Source of the DNA: JBASEY01 sp049652745
GTDB lineage: Bacteria > CSSED10-310
Reading direction: 5' to 3'
Assembly: GCA_049652745.1 (NCBI GenBank)
Contig: JBASEY010000011.1
Location: 1-17,379 of the forward strand
Length of the DNA: 17,379 nt
A model generated the notes under the pieces. It made no database searches and was not told where the DNA came from. It worked only from the letters and a program-made list of their open reading frames with translations. Positions 7,432 to 16,209 of the stretch are shown here, piece after piece. A program made the position numbers and the translations under genes. Within the stretch, counting starts at the first letter, position 1; each line of letters starts with the position of its first letter.

Positions 7432-8769
7432 ATGGCTAAATGCATGGTAAATTTTTTAACAAAAGAGCAATTCCAAGCACAGATAGACGCCCTTGATGAT
7501 GGTGGTATATTAGAATTATGTAGTTATGAATATCCAGGACCGGTTGAGATCAAAAAAGCAATTACAATCGAAGGGAACGGAGCTACTTTTTGGTCCATGA
7601 AAGGGCCTGTATGTCATGTTAAAAGCCAGAATGTGACATTGAAAAATTTGAGGATAGAAATAACAACAGAGAGCCTGGGCGATGAGGGATGCGCTTTAAA
7701 AGTCGATGACGGAAAAGGAATTCATTTGGAAAATATTGAAGTCCGTGGATCTGTTCAAGGATTGCCGCCTGAAGAAGGTCTTTGGCTCTATCCATTCAAA
7801 TTGAGTTTAGAAGAAATTGAACCTGGAGAGGATCACATATTCTTATTGAGATTATATGTTCCCGTACCTTGCAAAATATCTTCTGCTATGAATGGCATAA
7901 ACGTGACACCGGAGATTCTCAAACCCGGCCAGAATGAAGTGAGTTTAAATGTGAATTCGTCGTTGAAAAATGTCTTGTTATTAGGACATCTCACCCTTCA
8001 AACGGCCTTTCTGAATCGCCACATCAATGTGGTTGGGCGTGTTTCTGCCGGTAATTTAAAAAGAAAGAGAACAGAGGCACCTCGAATATTATATGAACCT
8101 CCGGACTGGAGTTCGCTGGGGCCCGTCAAGCCCAAGAAGGTCGATAACCTACCGATTCAGAAACCGGCGGTCATCACTTTGCCAGACAAAATAAATCAAG
8201 ACGAATCATCAGCCTCAGTACAACAACCAGGCGGCAATGGCCAAAAAACTGAACAATACACTAAACAAAAAGCACGATTACATAAGCAGTATAAAATGGA
8301 GACACCTTGTCCTGATAGTCTTTTTTTAACAGAAGCTCCAGACCCTATTTCCACCGATGCCGGTATTGCTGATAGTAGTACAATAATACCTTCGATGTTT
8401 TTAACTCAGGATGAGGAAACACAAGATTCCAACGATAAAAACCGGGAAAAACCGACGCCGGAGGAAGACGTTATTACTTCACAACAAGCAAAAGTCGAAA
8501 AAGCAGAGTCTTCTCAAAATTTCTCGCACCCTCCAGCGGACCCTCCAAAGGAAATGCTCAATCAGAAACAAAAAATAAGCCATAATAGGGTTCAGTCGAT
8601 ACCGATCGACTATTTCTTCTCAGATCCAGAAGCTCCTGGTGTAAAACCGAAAGAGCAGAACGATGCAGACAGTAAAGAACCCCAAGATTCGGATTTAGAA
8701 AATCATAAGTCCTCAAAGAAAAAGAAATCAAAGGAATTCGAGGGTTTATCAGATGTATTTATGCAATAG
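7432..8769 (+). CDS. Right-handed beta-helix protein with long disordered tail
   Basis: Protein of 445 residues with no signal peptide, so probably cytoplasmic. Residues about 10-110 show the short strand-turn periodicity of pectate-lyase-like beta-helices (GGILEL, PVEIKKAITIEGNG, NVTLKNLRIEI, GIHLENIEVRG). Residues 115-210 look like a separate beta-rich domain. From about 212 to the end the chain is polar, rich in Pro, Glu, Lys, Gln and Ser, and ends in a Lys-rich stretch. Within the tail a short hydrophobic motif recurs: SLFLTE (296-301), SMFLTQ (321-326) and YFFSDP (394-399). GGGAG at 7422-7426 favours ATG 7432 over GTG 7426. It follows the kinase after 110 bp, suggesting a phosphorylated scaffold or adaptor (inference). 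No enzymatic residues are evident. Confidence 0.75.
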   Translation: MAKCMVNFLTKEQFQAQIDALDDGGILELCSYEYPGPVEIKKAITIEGNGATFWSMKGPVCHVKSQNVTLKNLRIEITTESLGDEGCALKVDDGKGIHLENIEVRGSVQGLPPEEGLWLYPFKLSLEEIEPGEDHIFLLRLYVPVPCKISSAMNGINVTPEILKPGQNEVSLNVNSSLKNVLLLGHLTLQTAFLNRHINVVGRVSAGNLKRKRTEAPRILYEPPDWSSLGPVKPKKVDNLPIQKPAVITLPDKINQDESSASVQQPGGNGQKTEQYTKQKARLHKQYKMETPCPDSLFLTEAPDPISTDAGIADSSTIIPSMFLTQDEETQDSNDKNREKPTPEEDVITSQQAKVEKAESSQNFSHPPADPPKEMLNQKQKISHNRVQSIPIDYFFSDPEAPGVKPKEQNDADSKEPQDSDLENHKSSKKKKSKEFEGLSDVFMQ

Positions 8770-8847
8770 ATTGGTATACAATAAAGAATCTGAAAGTGAG
8801 AGCATCATTCGTTAGATGTAATAGAATGTTGAAATAACCACAGATTT

Positions 8848-8855
8848 GAGGGGGG
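8848..8855 (+). promoter_or_regulatory. Shine-Dalgarno site that sets the Ca2+-ATPase start
   Basis: GAGGGGGG sits 5 nt before ATG 8861. An in-frame TTG at 8846 overlaps this site and is therefore not the start. Confidence 0.8.
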
Positions 8856-8860
8856 CAATT

Positions 8861-11800
8861 ATGACTGGATATGATGTTGATCAGAGAGTAGAAAGCTTGA
8901 TGAAGACATTCGGGACTGATCCGATAAAAGGGTTGACAACAGCACAGGTAGAGAAAAATCGGCAAGAATACGGTGAAAACCGGTTAACTCCACCTGAAAA
9001 GGATTCCATTTGGAAGCAATGGTTGAACACTTTTAAAGACCCCACAATAATTATTTTATGTGTCTGTGCCGCTATTGCGATTCTTGTAGGAATTATTGAA
9101 GGAAATATTCCATGGGATGGCGTGGCGATTCTGGTGGCAGTGAGCTTGGCTACTGCCGGCAGTACATGGAGCGAGTACAAAGCCGACAAGGCTTTTGAGT
9201 TACTAAAGAAGGATACCGACAGCATTCCTGTTAAAGTGACCCGAAATGGTCAGTTCCGGACAATTGCGAACAATGACTTGGTGGTTGGAGATCTAATTCA
9301 TATCGAGGGAGGCGATAAAATACCGGCAGATGCTGTTTTGGTAAATAGTGTGGACCTTAAAATCGATCAATCGCTGTGGAATGGAGAAACGGAGAGCGCA
9401 CACAAAGGACCTGGTGACCCTGAGCTTATTGGTGGAACTTACGCTGTGACAGGAAATGGACTAGCATTAGTGACAGCGGTCGGTGACAACTCTAAACTCG
9501 GTATACTTGCAAGCTCATTAGGAACCAGCTACATCTGTCCCAATGAAGAGCACAAAAAGAGGTATCGGTCGGAAAGAATTTGCGAGGTTCCTGGATGCGG
9601 AAAAGAACTCGAAGAAACAGGAAAAGTATACAAGTGTCCTAATCCGGAACATCCAAGAGTATATCCACAGCATGGTGTCTGTGAAGTTCCAGGTTGCGGT
9701 GAGGAATTAGAAAAACTCGAAGGAACGCCTCTTCAAAAACGTTTAGCCGGCCTAGCAGATCTAATCAGCGTTTGGGGGACGATAGCTGCAGTTTTGATCT
9801 TTATAGCGCTTATAACCAGCAAGGTTATTGCACTGGTAGCCCACCGAGTGCCGATCGGCGAAAGTGACCCCTTACACGGGGTGGAAGGCTGGTGGTCAGC
9901 TCTGCAGTCACCCCATGTTTGGCCCTTGATCGTATTCGCAGTTCTCGGTGCACTTGGGCTGAAAGTGCTGTCTATCGAAAACAAAAAACTCTGGATGACT
10001 CTCTGGACTATATGCGTAGCCGGTGTCGGTTTTGTGGCCTGGGAATCAGGCGGTCATGTTGCCGTGACTACTGTGTTGAGATTCTTCATGGTTGCAGTGA
10101 CGATTATTGTTGTTGCGGTGCCGGAAGGCCTGCCTATGGCTATTTTTATCGCATTGGGACTTGGAATGAGGAAAATTCGAGAAGATAATAATCTCGTTCG
10201 AAAGATGGTAGCTGCAGAGACAATTGGTAGCGCTACCGTAATATGCACAGACAAAACCGGAACGTTGACCCAAAATCAAATGGCTGTCACAGATGTCTTC
10301 TTCCGCGGCAAACACATAAAGAATCAGGAAGTGTTTTCATTAAAAGGTACGCCTGGATTCGATCTGTTGAGCATCGCGTGTGCTGCCAATTCCACCGCAG
10401 AAGTAGAACACCAGAATGGCCAAGTACGGTTTATCGGCAACCGTACAGAGGGAGCTCTTCTTGTCTGGCTGGAAAAACAGGGAGTGAACTATCAGGAGAT
10501 TCGAAGTCGAATGCCTGTTCATAGCAGAGTTTGTTTTAATGCTGACCGGAAAATGATGACTTCAATGACTGGAAATAATACCTGTTCGAAATGTGGAGCA
10601 TGCCCGCTCGAAGATGTAGGCGTGGATGTATCCTCTATTTTTACTCAGAGTGATGGATGTCGAATGAGCTTTACAAAAGGTGCGCCGGAGAAAGTGTTGC
10701 CATTGTGCACCCACGTCTATGTGGATGAAAACACCCGAACGCCTATTGTGGAGCGTATAAAAGAAATTGAATCGACGGTGAAGGGCATGGCAGAGCAAGC
10801 CATTCGTCCTCTAGCAATCTGTTATCGAATATATGGTCGTGAAGAAGCGCCATCTGGAGAACATGCCGCATTGGAGTCAGAGAAGAATATGACGCTTTTA
10901 GCGATAGTAGGTATGACAGACCCGGTGCGAGATGATGTGCCGGAAGCTATTCGTGCCTGTGGACAGGCAGGAATCGATGTCAAAATATTCACCGGAGACC
11001 ATCCTTTGACTGCCCACGCGGTTGCCGAACGGATCGGGATGTTGCAGAAAGACGATATTGAGCTTACAGGAGACGAATTTGCAGCGAAGAGCAATGAAGA
11101 AATTAAAAAAATACTGCCGAGGTTAAGGATTATTTCTCGAGCGGAACCTGTACGAGACAAGGAACGGCTGGTCCGTCTTCTTCAAGAACAAGAAGGGCAA
11201 GTCGTTGCAGTTACTGGAGATGGAACCAATGATGCCCCTGCTTTAAAAAGAGCAGACGTCGGCATCTCCATGGGACTAAAAGGAACAGAAGTTGCCAAGG
11301 AAGCCAGTGACATAGTTCTGACGGATGATAATTTCGGGAGTATTGTTCGTGCTGTTCACTGGGGGCGCACCCTATATGAGAATCTTCAGAAGTTTTTACA
11401 GTTTCAACTTACCATTAACCTGTCTGCTTTGGGTATAGCATTGATTAGCCCTATAATGGCCACCTTGTTTCCACACTCCGGCTTTACTATTCAACCTTTA
11501 ACAGTACTTCAATATCTGTGGATAAACCTGATCATGGATACTTTGGCCGCAATTGCATTCGGATTGGAGCCGCCGCGACCGGAAGCGATGTTACAACCGC
11601 CAAAAAATCCCAAAGACCCCTTCCTGACCAAAACAATGTTATCTAATATTCTGGTTTTAGGATCGTATTTCATTGTGTTGATTTTAGCCATCCAGTCGAC
11701 AGATATACTGGGATTGGAGAGATTTAGACCGGGAATCGGAGCATCTGAAGAACAAATAGCGCACTTTAAATTGATACGAGATTCTGTTGTATTCAATTGC

Positions 11801-12103
11801 TATATATGGTTTTCGATTTTTCATATGATCAATGCCAGGAGCGTAATGGAAGGTAAATCAGCCTTTGCCAACATCACACGAAGCCGAAGCTTTTTCGTGA
11901 TAATGGGGTTTGTTATTATAATGCAAATCGCGCTGGTTCAATTTGGAGGAGAAGCGCTCAATACCACACCACTACCATTGACTGTATGGTTTCGTATAAT
12001 TTTATTAGGCGCTACGACTGTTATAGTTGGTGAAATATTACGCTTGGTTCAAAGAGTCAAGGCCGGATCATATGGTACACCTGTTACAATGAAAGTAGTT
12101 TAG
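8861..12103 (+). CDS. P-type Ca2+-transporting ATPase (type IIB-like) with metal-binding insertions
   Basis: An inner-membrane pump of 1080 residues, longer than the roughly 850-900 usual for bacterial relatives. Numbering from ATG 8861: M1/M2 at about 60-105, actuator loop NGETES (174-179), M3 at about 300-320, M4 with PEGLP (421-425), phosphorylation site DKTGTLT (Asp464), KGAPE (606-610), TGDGTNDAP (785-793), M5 FQLTINLSAL, and M6 NLIMD with Asn889 and Asp893. The PEGLP, Asn and Asp ligands fit a Ca2+ pump of the PMCA-like class. Extra parts are two tandem C-x4-H-x9-C-x4-C motifs (226-246 and 259-279), a hydrophobic hairpin between M3 and M4 (about 352-394), and CxxCxxC at 575-581. In this cluster it may be controlled by phosphorylation and by zinc or redox state (inference). 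Manganese or another divalent ion cannot be excluded as substrate. Confidence 0.9.
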   Translation: MTGYDVDQRVESLMKTFGTDPIKGLTTAQVEKNRQEYGENRLTPPEKDSIWKQWLNTFKDPTIIILCVCAAIAILVGIIEGNIPWDGVAILVAVSLATAGSTWSEYKADKAFELLKKDTDSIPVKVTRNGQFRTIANNDLVVGDLIHIEGGDKIPADAVLVNSVDLKIDQSLWNGETESAHKGPGDPELIGGTYAVTGNGLALVTAVGDNSKLGILASSLGTSYICPNEEHKKRYRSERICEVPGCGKELEETGKVYKCPNPEHPRVYPQHGVCEVPGCGEELEKLEGTPLQKRLAGLADLISVWGTIAAVLIFIALITSKVIALVAHRVPIGESDPLHGVEGWWSALQSPHVWPLIVFAVLGALGLKVLSIENKKLWMTLWTICVAGVGFVAWESGGHVAVTTVLRFFMVAVTIIVVAVPEGLPMAIFIALGLGMRKIREDNNLVRKMVAAETIGSATVICTDKTGTLTQNQMAVTDVFFRGKHIKNQEVFSLKGTPGFDLLSIACAANSTAEVEHQNGQVRFIGNRTEGALLVWLEKQGVNYQEIRSRMPVHSRVCFNADRKMMTSMTGNNTCSKCGACPLEDVGVDVSSIFTQSDGCRMSFTKGAPEKVLPLCTHVYVDENTRTPIVERIKEIESTVKGMAEQAIRPLAICYRIYGREEAPSGEHAALESEKNMTLLAIVGMTDPVRDDVPEAIRACGQAGIDVKIFTGDHPLTAHAVAERIGMLQKDDIELTGDEFAAKSNEEIKKILPRLRIISRAEPVRDKERLVRLLQEQEGQVVAVTGDGTNDAPALKRADVGISMGLKGTEVAKEASDIVLTDDNFGSIVRAVHWGRTLYENLQKFLQFQLTINLSALGIALISPIMATLFPHSGFTIQPLTVLQYLWINLIMDTLAAIAFGLEPPRPEAMLQPPKNPKDPFLTKTMLSNILVLGSYFIVLILAIQSTDILGLERFRPGIGASEEQIAHFKLIRDSVVFNCYIWFSIFHMINARSVMEGKSAFANITRSRSFFVIMGFVIIMQIALVQFGGEALNTTPLPLTVWFRIILLGATTVIVGEILRLVQRVKAGSYGTPVTMKVV

Positions 12104-12209
12104 TATTCTGTAAGTCATAAACTTATAGTCGTTGATAAACAAAAGAGTTAACAGGATGAAAGGAATCAAATCTAGAAAAAGTTGGTAAAATGAGGTTGAG
12201 ATAAGGCTT

Positions 12210-12953
12210 ATGTTTTATATAAATATAAACAATATGACATATGGGCCTTATACTGAGCAGCAAGTAAAATTGATGATTGCTTCTAACCAAGTGAAGAGCG
12301 ATACACTGGTATTTGAAACCGGAGGTAAACAGCAGTGGCTTCCTGCGTCTCATTTTCCACGTCTTTTCAAAAACCCGTCTCCCAAAGGAATTGCGACGCC
12401 AAATCCAGTATGTTCGAGTGTGCCTATAGCATCGGGTGATGTGGAAACCGTGCTATGGAAAGGATGTCCATCGACATGGACTTTGTTGGCACAGATTTTA
12501 AGATCGTTTGTTTTGGCTGGCAGTATTATCGTTCTCATGATTTTGAGCGGCTATAGCAATTCCCAGCGCCTATCGATGCTCTGTATCAGAGTTGGCTATG
12601 TGATACTTCTGATAATTGTTTTAAGAGTGATCTGGTTGTGGATTAAGTTGAAAACAACTTCTTGGGTATTGACAACGGAAAGAATTTGTTCGAAGAAAGG
12701 GGTTTTTTCTCGAACAACCCAGAATTTGGAATTATATCGTATTAAAGATATCAGCTTGCATAAACCGTTTCTGATGAGAGTATTGAGAAGAGGTTATATT
12801 GAGTATGTCACATCTGATCAGACGGAAAAACGAGATTATCAAAGGTTAGGCGCGATAGCGAGGGCTGAGGATGTTTATGAGCTGTTAAGAAAACATGTAG
12901 AGAGACAACGTCAGATGAAAGGAGTACGTGAGGTTGATTTCTGGAAGGCTTAA
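12210..12953 (+). CDS. GYF_2 (DUF4339)-bacterial PH domain membrane protein
   Basis: Protein of 247 residues. Residues 1-53 match the GYF_2 (DUF4339) pattern: an aromatic start FYININN, YGPYTEQQVKLMI, DTLVFETGGKQQW and a closing PASHFP. Two hydrophobic helices follow at about 92-113 and 124-146. A bacterial PH-type domain (bPH2, YdbT-like) occupies about 148-230, with the typical SWVLTTERICSKKGVFSR opening, the NLELYRIKDISL strand pair and the VYELLRKH helix. GYF_2 domains are thought to bind proline-containing peptides and bPH2 domains to sit at the membrane face. Both would be cytoplasmic here. Proline-rich tails in the beta-helix protein and the PP2C linker are possible ligands (inference). 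The Shine-Dalgarno site is weak (AAGG at about 12202-12205). The gene lies 106 bp after the ATPase and 21 bp before the next gene. Confidence 0.8.
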   Translation: MFYININNMTYGPYTEQQVKLMIASNQVKSDTLVFETGGKQQWLPASHFPRLFKNPSPKGIATPNPVCSSVPIASGDVETVLWKGCPSTWTLLAQILRSFVLAGSIIVLMILSGYSNSQRLSMLCIRVGYVILLIIVLRVIWLWIKLKTTSWVLTTERICSKKGVFSRTTQNLELYRIKDISLHKPFLMRVLRRGYIEYVTSDQTEKRDYQRLGAIARAEDVYELLRKHVERQRQMKGVREVDFWKA

Positions 12954-12974
12954 AATCGTTGGAGTAACCAAGAT

Positions 12975-13778
12975 ATGAGTATAATCAAGAGCATTTCATT
13001 TCATACTCCTGATGGTATTTATCGACCTCCGAAACGAAAAAAAAGGTGGTGGCGTAAGTCAATAGCGATTCTTGCCGTTATATTCGTATCAGGTGTTGGA
13101 TTAATGGTGTTCACTCACCGGTCACAACAAATTTCAAATCCTGATATAACTGAGACTCAGCAACTAGAACCGCAGAGTGTAATGCAAGGCCACCAACTTT
13201 TTAAAGATGACGATCTAAGTCAATCTCTACTGAAAGAATTGAGTGATAAACCCACTACAGATACTGGCAACATTGTTCTACAAGACCAACACTTCATACA
13301 AGATATTTACTCTTCAAAGACGGATAATGTTGAAACTGATCAAGCGCCGAATCCTATACAATCCCTTATTGATGAACCATTACCAGAACTCATAACCTCA
13401 AATTTTATCCATACGCAATTGATTGGCTCAACGGATACTTATGAGATCATGCTATATATTCCGCGGAGTCAACAAAAACTTGCATCTCAAACTATTGCCT
13501 TGTCACAATATTCTAAACTTGATATAAGGATTGAATTATCGGAAACGGATCAGAAATCCATAGGCTCTGCGCAAGTGTGGATTGAGCCTGGACAATATGA
13601 AAATTTTATTGCTGTGAAGTTAGAATTTCTTGAAAAACTTGAACTGGACACAGTGATAGCATTGCTCAATGCGTGCGTTACACCCTCTGCAAAAATCATT
13701 ATTTTATCTGAGGGTGGAAAAAAAGTTGAGTATCGACTGAATGAATATTTCGGGTTGCTTTGGAATACCAATGTCTGA
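12975..13778 (+). CDS. Single-pass inner-membrane protein of unknown function
   Basis: I do not recognise this 267-residue protein. It has a short cytoplasmic N-terminus ending in a strongly basic stretch (PPKRKKRWWRK, residues 18-28) and one membrane segment at about 29-46. The rest, about 47-267, should lie in the periplasm by the positive-inside rule. Residues 50-145 are polar and probably disordered. Residues about 145-267 look folded, with alternating strands and a helix (YEIMLYIPRSQ, SAQVWIEPGQYENFIAVKLEFLEKLELD, AKIIILSEGGKKVEYRL). No catalytic motif is evident. GGAG at 12961-12964 precedes the ATG. It sits 21 bp after the GYF_2-PH gene and 12 bp before the ABC transporter, which suggests it is a periplasmic partner or regulator of that transporter (inference). 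Confidence 0.7.
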   Translation: MSIIKSISFHTPDGIYRPPKRKKRWWRKSIAILAVIFVSGVGLMVFTHRSQQISNPDITETQQLEPQSVMQGHQLFKDDDLSQSLLKELSDKPTTDTGNIVLQDQHFIQDIYSSKTDNVETDQAPNPIQSLIDEPLPELITSNFIHTQLIGSTDTYEIMLYIPRSQQKLASQTIALSQYSKLDIRIELSETDQKSIGSAQVWIEPGQYENFIAVKLEFLEKLELDTVIALLNACVTPSAKIIILSEGGKKVEYRLNEYFGLLWNTNV

Positions 13779-13790
13779 AGGTGAAAAGAG

Positions 13791-16076
13791 ATGAGTTCGC
13801 AACAACCTTCGAATCAAACAGTTTCAGCTCCTCCGGGAGCTGATTTTAAATGGCTTTTCGGCAGCGATTCAACATGCGATGTGTGTAATAAAATCCTGGA
13901 CTCAAGACATATGGAGTTCAAGCGAAACGGTAATCGATGTTTTATACGTGATTTAAAATCCCAAACGGGCACCTTTTTGAATGGCGATCGAATTAAATCA
14001 CGAATATGGTATGAAGTATCAAAATACGATGATATCAAATTGGGATCGTTGCCATTCACGATTCACCCACAGGTTTTTTTTGGCCGTGGATTGGCTGGAC
14101 TTGATACGACATTACTAACATTTGATGTCGGAGGGAAAAAAGGTCTGCTGTGTGATGGAGCATATATTCGTGCTAAACCCAGGAGTATAACGGCTGTGAT
14201 GGGGCCAAGCGGAGCAGGCAAGAGTGTTTTTTTGAATCTTTTAAATGGATTTAACCGCCCGACATCAGGACAAGTTTTCGTCGGTGGCCAATTTGATGTT
14301 CATGGAACCGATCGAAAGGAAGCTCTTCAAGATTTTATTGGTTTTGTTCCCCAGGCAGAAGTCATGATTCCTGAGTTGACGGTTATGGAATCCCTTTGTT
14401 ACCGACTTCGTCTGCGGTATCCTGACATTAAACGTGATTTTTCCGAACGATTTGCCAGGCAAGTTTGCAGTCGGCTCGGGTTTGCCGACGACGAACTCAC
14501 AGAGTTTCTTAATAAACGAATTGGATCTCCAGAGTCCCGTGGAAAAGTGTTGAGCGGTGGTCAAAGACGTCGGGCTAACATTGCACATGAACTGGTCTGT
14601 AGAACTCAAGTATTGATTCTTGATGAACCGACATCCGGTCTTTCCTCCGTTGATGCAGATAAAATCATATCGCTGTTATATGATCTGGCAAAACAAGATG
14701 GTTTGACAATCATAACGACAGTTCATCAGCCGAGCCGTGATTCCTATAGCAAGTTCGATGATCTTTTACTGATGAGCTTTGGAGGAAAAATTGCTTATTA
14801 CGGACCTGCAGATCAAGCGCCGGCTGAACTGGAGAAAGCTTCTGGAATTGTTCAAGGTCAAAAAAACCCTGCAGAATATGTACTGGAGCCTTTAGAAAAC
14901 TCGGGAATACGTGACAAACTGACAAAGAATTTTTCGACAAGAGTCTTGCAACCTCCCATGACCCCAAACCCTTTTAGCAGCCCTGGCACTGTTTGCGGAG
15001 TACAACCAAAGGCGGCCATCGGAAATCGTTTTCTGCGATTAGTAAAATCACCATTTCGTCACTTGACTGAATGTCGAACTTTAGTTAATCGAAACCTACG
15101 AGTTTTGCTTTCTGACCGAATTCATCTGTTATTTACCATAGGCCAGGTTCCTCTTATAGCAATTCTGGTGTTTCTCGCTTTCTATAAAGCTCCTCATGAC
15201 AACTCCAAATACGATTTACTTGCCAAGAGACTCTATTTTTTTGGTCAAGAGCTAGAACCTTATGACAGAGAAAACAAATCCGGGTTTAATATTGATAAGG
15301 CACTCCGAATTGCTGCTGAAAAAGCCAAAGACGAACAATCTATGATAAGTGAATTGACTGCTAAACAGCGCGCAACAATCATTTTTACCCTTGCAGTGAC
15401 TGTTATATGGTTTGGAATGATGGGGTCTTGCAAAGAGATCGTGACCGAGCAGCATATTATTCGACGAGAATGTCACTCCTGCATTCACCTGGGTCCTTAT
15501 GTAGTGGCAAAAATGTGGGTTCAGATGATTTTTATGGCTGTTCAAACCGGGTTGTTATCGGTGTTGACAGTACCTTGGGTATTGGCTTTTTCGATGAAGA
15601 ACACGTTGCACATGTGGCTGGTGTTGTGGGTTGCCGGGATAGCCGCTTCTGCCCTCGGCCTTCTAGTTTCCGGACTTGCAAGAACCTATCGGGTGGCATT
15701 GACAGCGGTTCCGATACTGCTGATACCACAGTTGTTGTTCGGAGGACTGCTGCGCCCCATCGTTGCGATAAAAGGAATTACCTTTTGGCCTCGGATTTGT
15801 AGCTACCTTACGATCCAAAGGTGGGCGTTTGAGGCAGGCTTAAGCGTGGACAATTATGCTAGATTAAATGTTCTTAGACAATACATAGATTTGAATGCAA
15901 CAGGAAAATTTTCTGAATTGAAAATGATTCAATTCAAGAGCAGTTCTTTAGTGGAGACGTTTTTCGGTATGAATAATATTTGGAACGGAATTCTGTCACT
16001 TATTATTCTTTGTTGCGCTACGATGTTTTTTTTAATATTATGTCATCTGGTACTGAAAAAACGCTATGAAAAATAG
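13791..16076 (+). CDS. FHA-ABC transporter fusion (ABCG/ABC-2 half-transporter)
   Basis: Protein of 761 residues. An FHA domain lies at about 18-95: LFGSDSTCDV, DSRH (37-40) and SQTGTFLNGDRI, the last in the position of the common S-x-NGT-x-NG loop. The ATPase domain spans about 105-345, with Walker A GPSGAGKS (138-145), Q-loop at about Gln188, signature LSGGQRRR (254-261), Walker B VLILDEPTSGL (274-284) and switch His in VHQPS (312). An ABC-2 type membrane domain with about six helices occupies 430-755. The order ATPase then membrane domain is that of ABCG half-transporters, so it should work as a dimer. FHA domains bind phosphothreonine; the mycobacterial FHA-ABC protein Rv1747 is controlled by the kinase PknF, a useful parallel. 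AAGGTG at 13778-13783 precedes ATG 13791. The exported substrate is unknown. Confidence 0.9.
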   Translation: MSSQQPSNQTVSAPPGADFKWLFGSDSTCDVCNKILDSRHMEFKRNGNRCFIRDLKSQTGTFLNGDRIKSRIWYEVSKYDDIKLGSLPFTIHPQVFFGRGLAGLDTTLLTFDVGGKKGLLCDGAYIRAKPRSITAVMGPSGAGKSVFLNLLNGFNRPTSGQVFVGGQFDVHGTDRKEALQDFIGFVPQAEVMIPELTVMESLCYRLRLRYPDIKRDFSERFARQVCSRLGFADDELTEFLNKRIGSPESRGKVLSGGQRRRANIAHELVCRTQVLILDEPTSGLSSVDADKIISLLYDLAKQDGLTIITTVHQPSRDSYSKFDDLLLMSFGGKIAYYGPADQAPAELEKASGIVQGQKNPAEYVLEPLENSGIRDKLTKNFSTRVLQPPMTPNPFSSPGTVCGVQPKAAIGNRFLRLVKSPFRHLTECRTLVNRNLRVLLSDRIHLLFTIGQVPLIAILVFLAFYKAPHDNSKYDLLAKRLYFFGQELEPYDRENKSGFNIDKALRIAAEKAKDEQSMISELTAKQRATIIFTLAVTVIWFGMMGSCKEIVTEQHIIRRECHSCIHLGPYVVAKMWVQMIFMAVQTGLLSVLTVPWVLAFSMKNTLHMWLVLWVAGIAASALGLLVSGLARTYRVALTAVPILLIPQLLFGGLLRPIVAIKGITFWPRICSYLTIQRWAFEAGLSVDNYARLNVLRQYIDLNATGKFSELKMIQFKSSSLVETFFGMNNIWNGILSLIILCCATMFFLILCHLVLKKRYEK

Positions 16077-16108
16077 TTTATGACGAGTAGTCTATATTAG
16101 TTGAAACG

Positions 16109-16114
16109 TATAAT
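16109..16114 (+). promoter_or_regulatory. Possible -10 box before the last gene
   Basis: A perfect TATAAT stands 95 bp before the start at 16210, but no acceptable -35 box lies 16-18 nt upstream. The 133-bp gap before this gene is longer than neighbouring ones, so separate transcription is possible. A 7-bp hairpin (16151-16157 with 16167-16173, CTTAAGC/GCTTAAG) follows in the leader. Confidence 0.25.
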
Positions 16115-16209
16115 GTGAGAGGTGGAACATAATTAATCAAGAAAGTAGCGCTTAAGCCTTAAAGAAGCTTAAGAAAATAGTAACAACAAACCAACTAGAA
16201 AGGGAAGAG

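Noticed and set aside
15407..15802. 131-residue ORF in another frame of the ABC transporter
   Set aside because: It lies fully within the membrane-domain coding sequence, which has a strong family match in the main frame.
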